From NCBI GenBank assembly GCA_030691265.1, contig JAUYET010000028.1, positions 1 to 64,000 of the forward strand: 64,000 nucleotides of DNA. Direction: 5' to 3'. A model generated the notes under the pieces. That model saw only the letters and a program-made list of their open reading frames with translations. It was not told the origin of the DNA and made no database searches. The DNA comes from Pseudomonadota bacterium (GTDB lineage: Bacteria > Pseudomonadota > Gammaproteobacteria > Burkholderiales > Thiobacillaceae). This document shows, one piece after another, positions 28,406 to 40,728 of the stretch. The position numbers and the translations under genes were made by a program. Positions within the stretch are counted from its first letter, which is position 1. Each line of letters opens with the position of its first letter.

Positions 28406-31400
28406 ATGAGCGCTCACGACACACAAGTCCCGATGAATGTGGCCGGCAAGCTGGCCCAAGGCTTCCTCACATCCAAGCTCACCGTACTGTTCATCCTGGC
28501 CATCACGCTCACCGGTTTGCTCGCCTTGGCCATCACGCCGCGCGAATACAACCCGCAGATCATCGTGCCGGCGGCCAACATCATCGTCGCCAAACCGGGC
28601 GCTTCGCCCGCCGAAATCCAGAATCTGGTGGTGAAGCCGCTGGAAGCAATCATGAACGCGCAGTCCGGTGTCGAGCACACCTTTGGTTATGCCAGCAACG
28701 ACTTCGGCCTGGTCACCGTGCAGTTCAAGGTTGGCGAGAGCCAGGAAGATAGCCTGGTCAAGTTGTACAACCAGTTGATGCAGAACATGGACCGCATGCC
28801 GCCGGGTGCTGCGCAGCCCATCGTCAGGCCGGTCAACGTGGATGACGTGCCGATGCTGACCCTGACGCTGTCCTCCAGTACGCACGACGATTTCCAGCAG
28901 CGCCAGGTCGCACAGCGCCTGCTGGAACAGCTCCGTAACGTGCCCGGCGTCTCGTTCACGCAACTTCTCGGCGGTCGCGCTCAGGCGGTGAACGTCTGGA
29001 TCGACCCGCAGCGACTGGAAGCCGCCGGCCTGACGCTCGACCGCATCGACCAGATGTTGCGTGGCGCCAATGTCGCCGCCCCGTTGGGTGATTTGGTGCA
29101 AGGCAACCACAGCGTGTCGCTGCGCCTGGCGGCGTTCCTCGGCTCCGCCGAAGAAGTCGGCCAGATCGTGGTCGGCGTCTCGAAGGGCGGCAGTCCGGTC
29201 TATTTGAAAGACATCGCGCGAATTGAAGAGGGCGCCTCGGAAATCGAAGAAGCCACGCGCTTCGCCTACGGCCCGGCCAGCGCGGGCAAGGCGCCCGGCG
29301 AGCATCCTGCCGTGACCCTGGCCATCGCCAAGAAAGCCGGCGCCAACGCGGTGGAAGTCGCCGCTGCGGTGTTGTCCAAGCTGGAAGACATGAAGCGGCA
29401 GGCGATCCCCGCCGGCATCGAAATCGCGGTGACGCGCAACGATGGCGCCAAGGCCGACGCGGCGGTGAATGAACTGATCATGCATCTGGGCATCGCCATC
29501 GTCTCGGTAGTGATCATTCTGGTGTTTTTTCTCGGCTGGCGCGAAGCCGGCATCGTCACGCTGACCGTGCCGCTGATTCTGCTCGTGGTGCTGGCGGTGG
29601 GCCTGGCGTTCGACCAGACCATGAATCGCATCACGCTGTTCGCCTTGATTTTGGCACTCGGCCTGCTGGTCGATGATTCCATCGTGGTGATCGAGAACAT
29701 CCATCGCCACCTGCACCACGGCTCCAGCAAACCGTTCGCGGAAACGCTGGTGATCGCCACCAACGAGATCGGCAATCCGACCAATGTCGCCACCATCGGC
29801 GTGCTTCTGGCGTTCATCCCGATGGCGTTCGTCACTGGCATGATGGGCCCCTTCATGTTGCCGATCCCGTTCAATGTGCCGGTGGCGATGCTGGCCTCAC
29901 TCCTGATTGCCTATACCGTGGTGCCGTGGGCGGCCAATCTGTGGTTGGCGAAGAAGGCGGCGCGCCAGCAGTTGGAAAACACGCTCAGCATGGAAGAAAG
30001 AGGCGCGCAAAAACAGGACGCACTGCAACGCGGTTATGTCGCGGTGATCAAGCCGTTGATCGATTCTGCGGCCAAACGCAACGTCGCTTTCGCGGTGATC
30101 CTGGCCATGTTGGTCGGCGCCATGCTGATGCCGGCCTGGCAATTCATCCGGCCAGCCGGTTTGAATGGCCCGCTGTCGATGTTCGGCGTCGAACTGAAGA
30201 TGCTGCCCAACGACAACACCAACACCATGTTGTTGCAGGTCGATATGCCGGCCGGCACGGCGCTGGCCGCCACCGACCGGGTCGCGCGGGCGGTGGGCGA
30301 GGTAGTCGGCAAACATCTGCACGTCACCGACTACCAGACCTTCCTCGGCATGACTGCGCCGATCGACTTCGCCGCCCTGGTGCGTGGCGACATGATCAAG
30401 CGCGGCACGAATCTGGCGCAAATTCGCGTCAATCTGGTCGACAAACACCATCGCGACGACGCTTCGCACGCCATCGCCATCCAGCTCGACGAGTCGCTCA
30501 AGGCGGTGCGCAAACAGTTCCCGGGCGCCCGTATCAAGCTGTATGAAACGCCGCCCGGCCCGCCGGTGCAGGCGCAGATTCTGGCCGAGTTGTACGGCCC
30601 GGACTACGACGCACTGCGCGGTGCGGCGCCGGCGGTAAACGCAGCCTTCGGGCAGATCTACGGCATGATCAACATCGACGATTCGGTCACCACCAACGCC
30701 GACAGTTTCCATATTCATGTCGACCGCGAAAAAGCCCTGCAGGCCGGCGTCGCCCCCGGCCAGATCGCCAAGTTGCTGCGCGATTACGTCAGCGGCTTCA
30801 CCATCAGCACGCTGCATGTGGACAGTGCGCGCGAGCCGATCGACATCAAAGTGCGGCTGCCGCGCGAATTGCGCGCCGGCCCGGAAACCCTGATGAATCT
30901 GCGCATCACCAGCCCGCATGGCATGCAAGTGCCGCTGTCGGCCATCGCCAGCGTCGAGCGCATCACCGAAGCCAAGCCGATCTACGACCGCGACCAACAC
31001 CCGATGGTCATGGTCGGCGGCGAGTTGCTGAAATCCAGCCCGGTCTACGCCGTGCTGGCGCTGGACGAGATGCTCGACGGCAAGAAACTGCCGAATGGGA
31101 CGACCTTCACTACCGGCAACCTGGGCTTCACTCAGGCCAGCCCGAAAGACCTGTCCGAAAACACCCTGCTCTGGGGCGGCGAGATGCGGCTGACGCTGGA
31201 CGTGTTCCGCGATCTCGGCTCGGCGTTCATCGTTGCGCTGATCCTGATCTTCCTGTTGCTGGTGGGCTACTACAAATCCTTCGTCCTGCCGCTGATCGTC
31301 ATGGGCTCCATCCCGCTCACCCTGGTTGGCGTCTTCCCCGGCCACTGGGCGACCGACCAGGCATTCACCGCCACCTCGATGATCGGCGCCATCGCGCTGG

Positions 31401-31702
31401 CCGGCATCGTGGTGCGCAACTCGCTGCTGCTGATCGACTTCATCCTCGATTACCGCAAACAGGGTTACGGCCTGGAGCAGGCCGTGATCGAAGCCGGCGC
31501 GGTGCGCTTCCGCCCGATCCTGCTGACCGCGCTGGCGATCATTTCCGCCTCCGCCATCATGATCACCGACCCGGTGTTCGGCGGTCTCGCGGTATCGCTG
31601 ATCTTCGGCACCTTCGCTTCAACGGCACTGACCCTGGTGGTCATTCCGCTGATGTATTACCTATGGCAGCGTAAAGGGAAACCCGAAGCCGCCTCCAACT
31701 GA
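28406..31702 (+). CDS. RND efflux transporter permease
   Basis: About 1098 aa AcrB-like; GLLVDDSIVVIENIHRH. Confidence 0.95.
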   Translation: MSAHDTQVPMNVAGKLAQGFLTSKLTVLFILAITLTGLLALAITPREYNPQIIVPAANIIVAKPGASPAEIQNLVVKPLEAIMNAQSGVEHTFGYASNDFGLVTVQFKVGESQEDSLVKLYNQLMQNMDRMPPGAAQPIVRPVNVDDVPMLTLTLSSSTHDDFQQRQVAQRLLEQLRNVPGVSFTQLLGGRAQAVNVWIDPQRLEAAGLTLDRIDQMLRGANVAAPLGDLVQGNHSVSLRLAAFLGSAEEVGQIVVGVSKGGSPVYLKDIARIEEGASEIEEATRFAYGPASAGKAPGEHPAVTLAIAKKAGANAVEVAAAVLSKLEDMKRQAIPAGIEIAVTRNDGAKADAAVNELIMHLGIAIVSVVIILVFFLGWREAGIVTLTVPLILLVVLAVGLAFDQTMNRITLFALILALGLLVDDSIVVIENIHRHLHHGSSKPFAETLVIATNEIGNPTNVATIGVLLAFIPMAFVTGMMGPFMLPIPFNVPVAMLASLLIAYTVVPWAANLWLAKKAARQQLENTLSMEERGAQKQDALQRGYVAVIKPLIDSAAKRNVAFAVILAMLVGAMLMPAWQFIRPAGLNGPLSMFGVELKMLPNDNTNTMLLQVDMPAGTALAATDRVARAVGEVVGKHLHVTDYQTFLGMTAPIDFAALVRGDMIKRGTNLAQIRVNLVDKHHRDDASHAIAIQLDESLKAVRKQFPGARIKLYETPPGPPVQAQILAELYGPDYDALRGAAPAVNAAFGQIYGMINIDDSVTTNADSFHIHVDREKALQAGVAPGQIAKLLRDYVSGFTISTLHVDSAREPIDIKVRLPRELRAGPETLMNLRITSPHGMQVPLSAIASVERITEAKPIYDRDQHPMVMVGGELLKSSPVYAVLALDEMLDGKKLPNGTTFTTGNLGFTQASPKDLSENTLLWGGEMRLTLDVFRDLGSAFIVALILIFLLLVGYYKSFVLPLIVMGSIPLTLVGVFPGHWATDQAFTATSMIGAIALAGIVVRNSLLLIDFILDYRKQGYGLEQAVIEAGAVRFRPILLTALAIISASAIMITDPVFGGLAVSLIFGTFASTALTLVVIPLMYYLWQRKGKPEAASN

Positions 31703-31716
31703 AAGGGGTTTTTTGT

Positions 31717-31947
31717 ATGACTATCGAACGCATCATCCGCATCATGGCCGGCGTCATGATCCTGCTGTCCCTCGCACTGACTCACTTCACCGGCCAGTTC
31801 GACCTGAGCAGCCCGTCCTGGCTCTGGCTCGGCGCTTTCGTCGGCCTCAACCTGCTGCAATCCGGCTTCACCGGCTTCTGCCCGCCGGATATCTTGCTCA
31901 AGAAAATGGGCTTCAAGGAAGGCGGCAGCGCCTGTAGCACCAAGTAA
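31717..31947 (+). CDS. DUF2892 (YgaP-like) membrane protein
   Basis: MTIERIIRIMAGVMILLSLAL...WLGAFVGLNLLQSGFTGFCPP. Confidence 0.88.
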   Translation: MTIERIIRIMAGVMILLSLALTHFTGQFDLSSPSWLWLGAFVGLNLLQSGFTGFCPPDILLKKMGFKEGGSACSTK

Positions 31948-31984
31948 GCGATAATCCGGCGCTGATGTAATCCGGGGGAACGCC

Positions 31985-32557
31985 ATGGGCTTACCGCAAC
32001 AGCAAGCCGAGTATTTCACTTATGCCGACTACCAAACCTGGCCGGATGAAACCCGTTTCGAGTTGATCGACGGCATCGCTTATGCGATGTCGCCGGCGCC
32101 GACGCGGTCGCACCAGGTTCTGGTGCTTGAACTTGCCCGTCAGGTCTCTACGGCGCTCAAAGGCAAGCCTTGCCAGGCATTTGTCGCGCCCTTCGACGTG
32201 CGTTTGCCGCATGCCGACGAAGCGGACGACAAGGTCGATACCGTGGTGCAACCCGACGTGATGGTGGTGTGCGATCCGGCCAAGATCGACGAACGCGGCG
32301 TGCGCGGCGCACCGGACTGGGTGGCGGAGGTGCTGTCGCCGCACACGGCCAGGAAAGATCTGACCGTCAAACTGGCCGCTTATGAACGTGCTGGCGTACT
32401 GGAATACTGGCTGCTGCACCCCACCGACCGGCTGGTCACGGTATATCGCCTGGTCGATGGCAGCTACGGGCGGCCCGATATCGGTGAAATGAGCGGTACG
32501 CGGGCTATTGGCGTGCTGCCGGATATCACCATAGACTTCGCCCTTTTTTCCGACTGA
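31985..32557 (+). CDS. Uma2 family endonuclease (DUF820)
   Basis: TRFELIDGIAYAMSPAPTRSHQ...VQPDVMVVCDPAKIDERGVRGAPDWVAEVLSPHTARKDL. Confidence 0.92.
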   Translation: MGLPQQQAEYFTYADYQTWPDETRFELIDGIAYAMSPAPTRSHQVLVLELARQVSTALKGKPCQAFVAPFDVRLPHADEADDKVDTVVQPDVMVVCDPAKIDERGVRGAPDWVAEVLSPHTARKDLTVKLAAYERAGVLEYWLLHPTDRLVTVYRLVDGSYGRPDIGEMSGTRAIGVLPDITIDFALFSD

Positions 32558-32569
32558 CAGAGAACAAAA

Positions 32570-32983
32570 ATGGATTTCGTGCTGCAAAACATCTGGCTCG
32601 TCCTGCTGGCGGCCATGTCTGGCTTCATGCTGTTTGGTGGAGATATTTTCGGCCGAATTTCCGGCATCAAGCAGATCGGCCCGCAGGAAGCGGTCTTGCT
32701 GTTCAACCGCGACGATGCCCTGGTGCTGGATGTGCGCGAGCAATCGGAATGGACCGACGGCCACATCAGCCGGGCCAAGCATATTCCGCTCGGCCAGTTG
32801 AAGAGCCGACTGTCCGATCTGGAAAAGTTCAAGGGCAAGCCCATCGTCGCCGTCTGCCGTAGCGGCAATCGCTCCGGCAATGCCTGCAGCATGCTCAAGA
32901 AAGCCGGTTTCGAGAATCTGCACAACCTCGCCGGCGGCATGAGCGCCTGGGAACAGGCCGGCTTGCCGCGCGAAAAGAAATAA
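32570..32983 (+). CDS. Rhodanese-like domain protein
   Basis: N-terminal TM helix, active-site loop CRSGNRSG. Confidence 0.93.
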   Translation: MDFVLQNIWLVLLAAMSGFMLFGGDIFGRISGIKQIGPQEAVLLFNRDDALVLDVREQSEWTDGHISRAKHIPLGQLKSRLSDLEKFKGKPIVAVCRSGNRSGNACSMLKKAGFENLHNLAGGMSAWEQAGLPREKK

Positions 32984-32992
32984 GGAAACGCC

Positions 32993-33250
32993 ATGCCCCC
33001 GATCAAGATGTATTGCACTGCCGTTTGCCCCTATTGCACGATGGCCGAAAGGCTGCTGAACAAGAAAGGCGTCACGCAGATCGAAAAAGTCCGCGTCGAT
33101 CTCGACCCTGCGCTGATGCAGGAAATGATGCAAATCACCGGTCGCCGTACCGTGCCGCAGATCTACATCGGCGACCGCCACGTCGGCGGCTTCGACGACA
33201 TTTCTGCGCTCGATACCGCTGGCGGACTGGATATTTTGCTGGCGGCTTGA
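32993..33250 (+). CDS. grxC: Glutaredoxin 3
   Basis: CPYCTMAERLL, TVPQIYIGDRHVGGFDD. Confidence 0.93.
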   Translation: MPPIKMYCTAVCPYCTMAERLLNKKGVTQIEKVRVDLDPALMQEMMQITGRRTVPQIYIGDRHVGGFDDISALDTAGGLDILLAA

Positions 33251-33277
33251 GCTAAGCAGGCGCGCCAGGTCCAAGCC

Positions 33278-33753
33278 TCAGCCGAGCAATACGAAACCCC
33301 AGACGACCAGCACATTGATCAACGCGATCAGCACTGCGGCGCTGCCGATGTCCTTGGCGCGTTTGGCGAGCTGGTGGTTTTCCAGAGAAATGCGGTCCAC
33401 CGTGGCTTCGATGGCGGAGTTGACCAGTTCGACAATCAACACCAGCAGCACGCTGGCGATCATCATCGCCCTTTCCAGCGCTGCGTCCGCGAACACGAAG
33501 GCCAGCGGAATCATGATCAGGGCCAGGATGGATTCCTGGCGAAACGCGTCCTCGTGTTTCCAGGCGGCGCCGAAGCCTTCCAGCGAATAGAAGAACGCGT
33601 TCAAGACCCGTTTGAGGCCGGTTTTTCCCTTATGCGGACTTTCCTTGAGCGGGCTTTCCTTTAACGGGCTTTCCTTGACACGGTTTTCCCTGAGCGGGTT
33701 GCCGCCTTGCGGGCTTGCCGAGTTTGTCTTCCTCGGGTTTCTCTTCGGCGCGC

Positions 33754-33757
<4 letters not shown>
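33278..33757 (-). CDS. dgkA: Diacylglycerol kinase
   Basis: [23 protein letters not shown]...[16 protein letters not shown]-terminal repeat extension. Confidence 0.9.
33635..33694 (-). repeat. Four degenerate 15-bp tandem repeats in the dgkA 5' region ([20 protein letters not shown])
   Basis: Units at 33635, 33650, 33665 and 33680. Confidence 0.85.
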
Positions 33758-35202
<1,445 letters not shown>

Positions 35203-35228
35203 TTGATTAGCGAGAAAACTGTCGGGAC

Positions 35229-35297
35229 GTAGGATGTGGTGAGGAACGAACCGCATCGTTGTTGAATGATGCGGTTCGCAAGCTCACCGCATCCTAC
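35229..35297. repeat. REPIN-like inverted repeat (family 4) GTAGGATGYGGTGAG...GAACCGCATC
   Basis: Imperfect ~30-bp arms starting 35229 and ending 35297; between tpx and gcvPB. Confidence 0.8.
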
Positions 35298-35307
35298 GGG
35301 GTTGCTA

Positions 35308-35829
35308 CTAAAGTTGTGGCAGCGGCTCGCCCTTGGCGGCAGCCAGGGCGGCGTCGTAGTTGGGTTCCTGTTTGATCTCGGGCACCAGTTCCGAATAAAT
35401 CACCTTGTCGTTCTCATTCAACACCACCACGGCGCGAGCGGTCAGTCCGGACAGCGGCGGGTCCATGATCATGACGCCGTAGTCCTTGTTGAAATCGCGG
35501 CCGCGCATGGTGGAAAGCGTGACCACGTTTTTCAGGCCTTCGACGCTGCAAAAGCGGTTTTGCGCAAACGGCAGATCGGCGGAAATCACCAGCACGACGG
35601 TGTTGGGCAGGGTGGCAGCCAATTCGTTGAACTTGCGCGCGGAAGCCTGGCAGGTCGGGGTATCCAGGCTGGGCACGATGTTGAGGATCTTGCGTTTGCC
35701 CCAGAACGAGGACAACGAAACATCTTTCAGGTCTTTATCCACCAGCATGAAGGAATGCGCGGAATCGCCAACGCGCGGGAAATTGCCGCCGACGGAAATG
35801 GGCTCGCCGCCAAGGGTTACTGTTGCCAT
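35308..35829 (-). CDS. tpx: Thiol peroxidase
   Basis: [29 protein letters not shown]. Confidence 0.95.
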   Translation of the reverse strand: MATVTLGGEPISVGGNFPRVGDSAHSFMLVDKDLKDVSLSSFWGKRKILNIVPSLDTPTCQASARKFNELAATLPNTVVLVISADLPFAQNRFCSVEGLKNVVTLSTMRGRDFNKDYGVMIMDPPLSGLTARAVVVLNENDKVIYSELVPEIKQEPNYDAALAAAKGEPLPQL

Positions 35830-35873
35830 CTGATGCCTCCTGTTGGTTATGGATCGAACGACTACGGGTCGAA

Positions 35874-37283
35874 CTACTTATATGCACAAGGCGGCACGCC
35901 GGGCTCACGCCCATTGCGCCGGCTGAGGATACGTTCCAATTGTTGCCGATACTGCTCAAGGTCGTCGTCAGTTTTGGTTTCTGTGGCGCAAACCAGGATG
36001 CAATCGGCCAGTTCCGGATAGTCGCCGCCGAGCGCATAGCCGCCGAGGATGCCCTGGGCGCGCAATGCGCGCAGCACGTCGTCAACCGGCGTATTTACGC
36101 GAATGACCGCTTCGTGGAAGAAGGTCGAATTGAACACCCGTTCGACGCCCGGCACGGAAACCAGCTTTTCGAGCAGCGCCCGCGTTTTCGCATGCGATTC
36201 CAGCGCCACGCTTTTCAGCCCTGCCGGTCCCAGCAAGGCCATGTGGATGGTCGCGGCGGTGACCAGCAAACCCTGGTTGGTGCAGATATTGGAAGTCGCC
36301 TTCGAGCGGCGGATGTGCTGCTCGCGCGCTTGCAAGGTCAGCGTGAAGCCGGGTTGGCCGTCGAGATCGACGGTGCGGCCGACGAGACGGCCCGGCATCT
36401 GCCGAACCAGCGTCTGGCGCGTGGTCATGAAGCCGAAATAGGGGCCGCCGGAAGACATCGGCACGCCGAGCGGCTGGCCGTCGCCGACACAAATATCGGC
36501 GCCTTGGTTTTTGCCAACCGCACCCCATAGTCCTGGCGGCTTCAGCAAAGCCAACGCCAGCGGATTCACCACCGCGATGGCCAGCATGTTGTGCGCATGC
36601 GCCCAGTCGGTCAGCGCATCGACCGGCTCCAGCGCGCCGAAGAAATTGGGCTGCGGGATGACCAGCGCGGCGGCCTCACCGGCCATCGCTTCCAGCGCGG
36701 CAAGGTCGGTGACGCCAGTGGTTTTATCGAACGGCACGCTGACCAGTTCGATGTTCTGGTTTTTCACCGTCGTCCGCGTCACCGCCAGATAGCGCGGATG
36801 CACCGTGGCCGGCACCAGCACGCGGCGGCAGCCGGCCTTGTTGGCGCGCACCGCCATCAACACCGCCTCGGCCAGCGCGGAAGCGCCGTCGTACAGCGAG
36901 GCATTGGACACATCCAGCCCGGTCAGGCTGGCCATCATGGTCTGGTATTCGTACAGCAATTGCAGCGTGCCCTGGCTGGCTTCGGCCTGATACGGCGTGT
37001 AGGCGGAATAGAACTCGCCGCGCGTGACGATCGGCCACACCGCCGCCGGGATATGGTGCTCGTAGGCGCCGGCGCCGATGAAGTTGCTGTAGAAGCCGTC
37101 CTGCGCGGCACGCCGGTGCATCAAGCGCGTGACGTGCATTTCCGACAGCCCCTCGGGAATGCCGGGCAGGCCGCCGCAATTCAGCTCGGCGGGTATTTCA
37201 TCGAACAGCGCATCGGTGCTTGCTGCGCCGATGCTGGCGAGCATGCTGCGGATATCGCTTTCGGTATGCGGAATGAAGGGCAT
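35874..37283 (-). CDS. gcvPA: Glycine dehydrogenase (decarboxylating) subunit 1
   Basis: [19 protein letters not shown]...[15 protein letters not shown]. Confidence 0.95.
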   Translation of the reverse strand: MPFIPHTESDIRSMLASIGAASTDALFDEIPAELNCGGLPGIPEGLSEMHVTRLMHRRAAQDGFYSNFIGAGAYEHHIPAAVWPIVTRGEFYSAYTPYQAEASQGTLQLLYEYQTMMASLTGLDVSNASLYDGASALAEAVLMAVRANKAGCRRVLVPATVHPRYLAVTRTTVKNQNIELVSVPFDKTTGVTDLAALEAMAGEAAALVIPQPNFFGALEPVDALTDWAHAHNMLAIAVVNPLALALLKPPGLWGAVGKNQGADICVGDGQPLGVPMSSGGPYFGFMTTRQTLVRQMPGRLVGRTVDLDGQPGFTLTLQAREQHIRRSKATSNICTNQGLLVTAATIHMALLGPAGLKSVALESHAKTRALLEKLVSVPGVERVFNSTFFHEAVIRVNTPVDDVLRALRAQGILGGYALGGDYPELADCILVCATETKTDDDLEQYRQQLERILSRRNGREPGVPPCAYK

Positions 37284-37317
37284 GGCAATCCGGTTTGGTG
37301 CAAGGTTTAGGCAGGGT

Positions 37318-37734
37318 TTAGTGAGCTTCCGAAGCCACATGCGCGGCATAGCCGGCGGCGTCGAGCAAACCATCGAGGTCGGCAGCATTGGCGGGCTTGA
37401 GCGTGAACATCCAGGCGGCGTAGGCGTCCTGGTTGATGCTCTCAGGGCTGGCTTCGACGTCAGTATTGACAGCCAGCACGACACCGGCAATGGGGGCGTA
37501 AACGTCGGAAGCTGCCTTCACCGATTCGACCACCGCGCATTCCTCGCCTTGGGCCAGTTCGCGGCCGACGGTGGGGTTTTCCACGAACACCATGTCGCCG
37601 AGCAGATCCTGGGCATGATGGGTGAGGCCGACGGCGATGCTGCCATCCGCCTCCAGGCGCACCCATTCATGCGACTTGGTGTATTTCAGGTTGGCGGGGA
37701 TGTTGGAAACATCAGTGGAAACATCAGTGGACAT
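37318..37734 (-). CDS. gcvH: Glycine cleavage system H protein
   Basis: [22 protein letters not shown]...[16 protein letters not shown] lipoyl site. Confidence 0.96.
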   Translation of the reverse strand: MSTDVSTDVSNIPANLKYTKSHEWVRLEADGSIAVGLTHHAQDLLGDMVFVENPTVGRELAQGEECAVVESVKAASDVYAPIAGVVLAVNTDVEASPESINQDAYAAWMFTLKPANAADLDGLLDAAGYAAHVASEAH

Positions 37735-37775
37735 TTGAAACTCCTGTCAGTAATGAATTGATTGTATTGATGTAT

Positions 37776-38873
37776 TCAGACCAGCGGCTGGCCGTTGCGG
37801 ACGAACGGGTATTTCACCACCGCCGCCTGCATGCGTTTGTCGCGGATTTCCACTTCGACCGTGTCACCGATGTTGACGCCAGCCGGCACCCGCGCCAGCG
37901 CAATCGAGCCATTCAATGTCGGCGAAAAGGAACCGCTGGTGATCTCGCCCTCGCCGTGTTCGCTGAACACCGGCTGATGATTACGCAATACGCCGCGGTC
38001 GAGCAACTTGAGGCCGACCAGTTGGCGTGCGGGTTTGCCACCGAAATGCAGATTCAGCAGCGCTTGTTTGCCAATGAAATCGCGCTCGGATTTCAAATCC
38101 ACCGTCCAGGCCAGACCGGATTCCAGCGGCGTCGTCGCCTCGGTCATGTCCTGGCCGTAAAGGTTCATGCCGGCTTCCAGCCGCAGCGTGTCGCGCGCGC
38201 CCAAACCGCAGGGTTTGACGCCGGCATCCAGCAAGGCTTGCCAGAAAAACGGCGCGGCTTTCGCCGGCAGCATGATTTCGAAGCCATCCTCGCCGGTGTA
38301 ACCGGTGCGGGCGACGAACATCTCGCCGACCACCACCGCGTTGAACGGCTTCATCGGCGCGGCCAGATCCTGCATGCCGGGCATGGCTTGCCAGAGTTTG
38401 GCGGCGGCGTTGGGGCCTTGCACGGCGATCATGGCGAGGTCGCGGCGCGGCGTGAGTGTTAAACCCGGCGCGTGTTTGGCCATCTGCACTTCCATCCAGG
38501 CGATGTCCTTGTCGGCGCAACCGGCGTTGACCACGATGCGGACCCAGGATTCGTTGAGGAAGTAGATGATCAGGTCGTCCACCACGCCGCCGCCTTCGTG
38601 CAGCATGCAGGAATACAAGGCCTTGCCGCTGGTTTGCAGCTTGTCGACGTTGTTGGCGACCAGCTTTCTCAGGAAATCACGCGCGCCCTCGCCTTTCAGA
38701 TCGACCGGCAGCATGTGCGACACATCGAACATGCCGGCGTCGCGCCGCACGATGTGGTGTTCCTCGATTTGCGAACCGTAGTGGATCGGCATTTCCCAGC
38801 CGGAAAAATCCACCAGCTTGGCGTTGGCCTCGCGGTGTTTGTAGATGAGCGGGGTTTGTTTCAGGTCAGCCAT
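37776..38873 (-). CDS. gcvT: Glycine cleavage system aminomethyltransferase T
   Basis: [33 protein letters not shown]. Confidence 0.96.
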   Translation of the reverse strand: MADLKQTPLIYKHREANAKLVDFSGWEMPIHYGSQIEEHHIVRRDAGMFDVSHMLPVDLKGEGARDFLRKLVANNVDKLQTSGKALYSCMLHEGGGVVDDLIIYFLNESWVRIVVNAGCADKDIAWMEVQMAKHAPGLTLTPRRDLAMIAVQGPNAAAKLWQAMPGMQDLAAPMKPFNAVVVGEMFVARTGYTGEDGFEIMLPAKAAPFFWQALLDAGVKPCGLGARDTLRLEAGMNLYGQDMTEATTPLESGLAWTVDLKSERDFIGKQALLNLHFGGKPARQLVGLKLLDRGVLRNHQPVFSEHGEGEITSGSFSPTLNGSIALARVPAGVNIGDTVEVEIRDKRMQAAVVKYPFVRNGQPLV

Positions 38874-39813
38874 GTTGTTGTACCTCTTCGGCAAAGTAAG
38901 AACTGCGCACCAGCGGACCGGCCTTGACCCAGGCGAAGCCCATCTCGCGCGCGGCGATTTCGTATTCGGTGAATTCTTCGGGCGGCAGATAACGCGCCAC
39001 CGGCAGATTTTCCAGCGTCGGCCGCAGATATTGGCCCAGCGACAGACGTTGCACGCCAGCCGCGCGCAGATCGCGCAGCACGTCCAGCACTTCCGCCTGC
39101 GTTTCGCCGAGGCCGAGCATCAATGACGATTTGGCCTCCATGCCAGACAGATGCGACGCAATCTCCAGCAGACGCAGCGAGCGTTCGTACTTGGCGCCCT
39201 TGCGCGCTTCTTTGTACAGGCGCGGCACGGTTTCGATGTTGTGGCCCCAGATCAGATCGCGCCGCGTTCCTTCCGGCAACGCCGCCAGCGTTTCAGTGAA
39301 CAGGCCGGCGGCGGCGGCTTGAACCTGGCGGAAATCGGGCGTCAGGAATTCCACGCCGATATCGCCACGACGCTGGCGAAGTTCGCGCAGCGTCGCGGCA
39401 AAACAGCCGGCGCCGCCATCGGCCAGATCGTCGCGATTGACCGAGGTCAGCACGACGAAATTCAGTTTCAGGTTGATGCAGGCTTCCGCGACGCGACGCG
39501 GCTCGTCGGCGTCGGTCCAGGTCGGCCGACCGGTCTTCACCGAACAGAACGCGCAGGCGCGGGTACAGGTATCGCCCAGCAACATGAAGGTCGCGGTGCC
39601 CCGGCTCCAGCATTCGCCCCGATTCGGGCAGCGCGCCTCTTCGCAGACGGTATGCAGGTCGCTGCCATGCACGGCGCGGGCGGTGTCGGAATACAACATT
39701 TCGCGCCCGAGGTTCTGGCGTATCCAGACCGGCATGCGGGCGGCGTTGCGGGTCTGGATGGATGAATCGCTGTGCAAACCGGACTCCGGAAATAATAAAG
39801 ATGAACGCATCAA
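38866..39813 (-). CDS. lipA: Lipoyl synthase
   Basis: [13 protein letters not shown], radical [11 protein letters not shown]; overlaps gcvT by 8 bp. Confidence 0.95.
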   Translation of the reverse strand: MMRSSLLFPESGLHSDSSIQTRNAARMPVWIRQNLGREMLYSDTARAVHGSDLHTVCEEARCPNRGECWSRGTATFMLLGDTCTRACAFCSVKTGRPTWTDADEPRRVAEACINLKLNFVVLTSVNRDDLADGGAGCFAATLRELRQRRGDIGVEFLTPDFRQVQAAAAGLFTETLAALPEGTRRDLIWGHNIETVPRLYKEARKGAKYERSLRLLEIASHLSGMEAKSSLMLGLGETQAEVLDVLRDLRAAGVQRLSLGQYLRPTLENLPVARYLPPEEFTEYEIAAREMGFAWVKAGPLVRSSYFAEEVQQHG

Positions 39814-40703
39814 GGATAAGCCAGCCTGAGCGCGTAGCCCGAGGCGACCAGATTGCCGATGTCGAGATCAAGCCGAATTTCGCGCTCGCCGCCAGCGGCC
39901 ATGCCGGCAGAGATTTTCACGCCTTTGGGCAAATAGGCTTGCGGACGAAAAACCTGCTGCGCCACCGGCGCCTCCCGAACATCGCTCAGCGTCAGCGTGA
40001 TCTGCGGCCAGGCCTGGGTTTGTCCAGTGCGATTGGTCAGCAGAAAAGTCAGCCGCACGCGCGATTTTTGTTCCTGATCGTGTTCCAGCGACGAGGCGGT
40101 AATGGCCTCTTGCGTCAGTTGGCGCGGCAACGGCACGACACAGTTCAACGGCCGGCAGAGCAATTCCAGCGCAGGTCGTGTGACGGGTGCGGCAGCGGCC
40201 AATTCAGCGCGCAAAAAATATGCGGCTTGCAGCAGGAGCAAGCCGGCCAGCAGAGCCGCCAGAAAAATAGCGAGAACCGACTTCCATGACCACTGGCGCC
40301 GCGAAGGTTGCGCCCACAAAGGCTCCAGCAGAATGTCTTGTTTTGTTGCCTGAGACGCGGCGGCGGGAGCGATTACCCGCGGCTCGGTGAGCGAAGGCGT
40401 GCCGTCTTCAGTTTGTGCTGGCACACCCGCTTCGTCATCCGCGCGGGGCGCATCGGGGGTGCGCGCTTCGCGCTCCGGTTCGGCGCTGACCAGGGGGACG
40501 AACTCAGACGCCGCAGGTTCGACATATTCGATGTCGCTCTCCGGCAGTCCGTCGGCAGGCGGCGCTTCCAGTTCCGGCAGCAGCGTGTCGTAGGCGTTGA
40601 ATACCGCGTTGCAGTGCCCGCAGCGCACCAGCCCGCGGCGAGCGCCAAGGTCATCCTGGCCGACCCGGAAGGTGGTGCGGCACTCGGGGCAGGTGGTTTG
40701 CAT
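39810..40703 (-). CDS. Zinc-ribbon (MJ0042-type) DUF3426 protein
   Basis: CPECRTTFRV...CGHCNAVFNA, TM helix, DUF3426-like C-terminus. Confidence 0.88.
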   Translation of the reverse strand: MQTTCPECRTTFRVGQDDLGARRGLVRCGHCNAVFNAYDTLLPELEAPPADGLPESDIEYVEPAASEFVPLVSAEPEREARTPDAPRADDEAGVPAQTEDGTPSLTEPRVIAPAAASQATKQDILLEPLWAQPSRRQWSWKSVLAIFLAALLAGLLLLQAAYFLRAELAAAAPVTRPALELLCRPLNCVVPLPRQLTQEAITASSLEHDQEQKSRVRLTFLLTNRTGQTQAWPQITLTLSDVREAPVAQQVFRPQAYLPKGVKISAGMAAGGEREIRLDLDIGNLVASGYALRLAYP

Positions 40704-40728
40704 GGGAAGGCGTTAGCGCGGCAACGCA

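Noticed and set aside
28337-31345. Long minus-strand ORFs (460 and 482 aa) opposite the RND permease
   Set aside because: Shadow ORFs; the + strand encodes a full AcrB-like protein.
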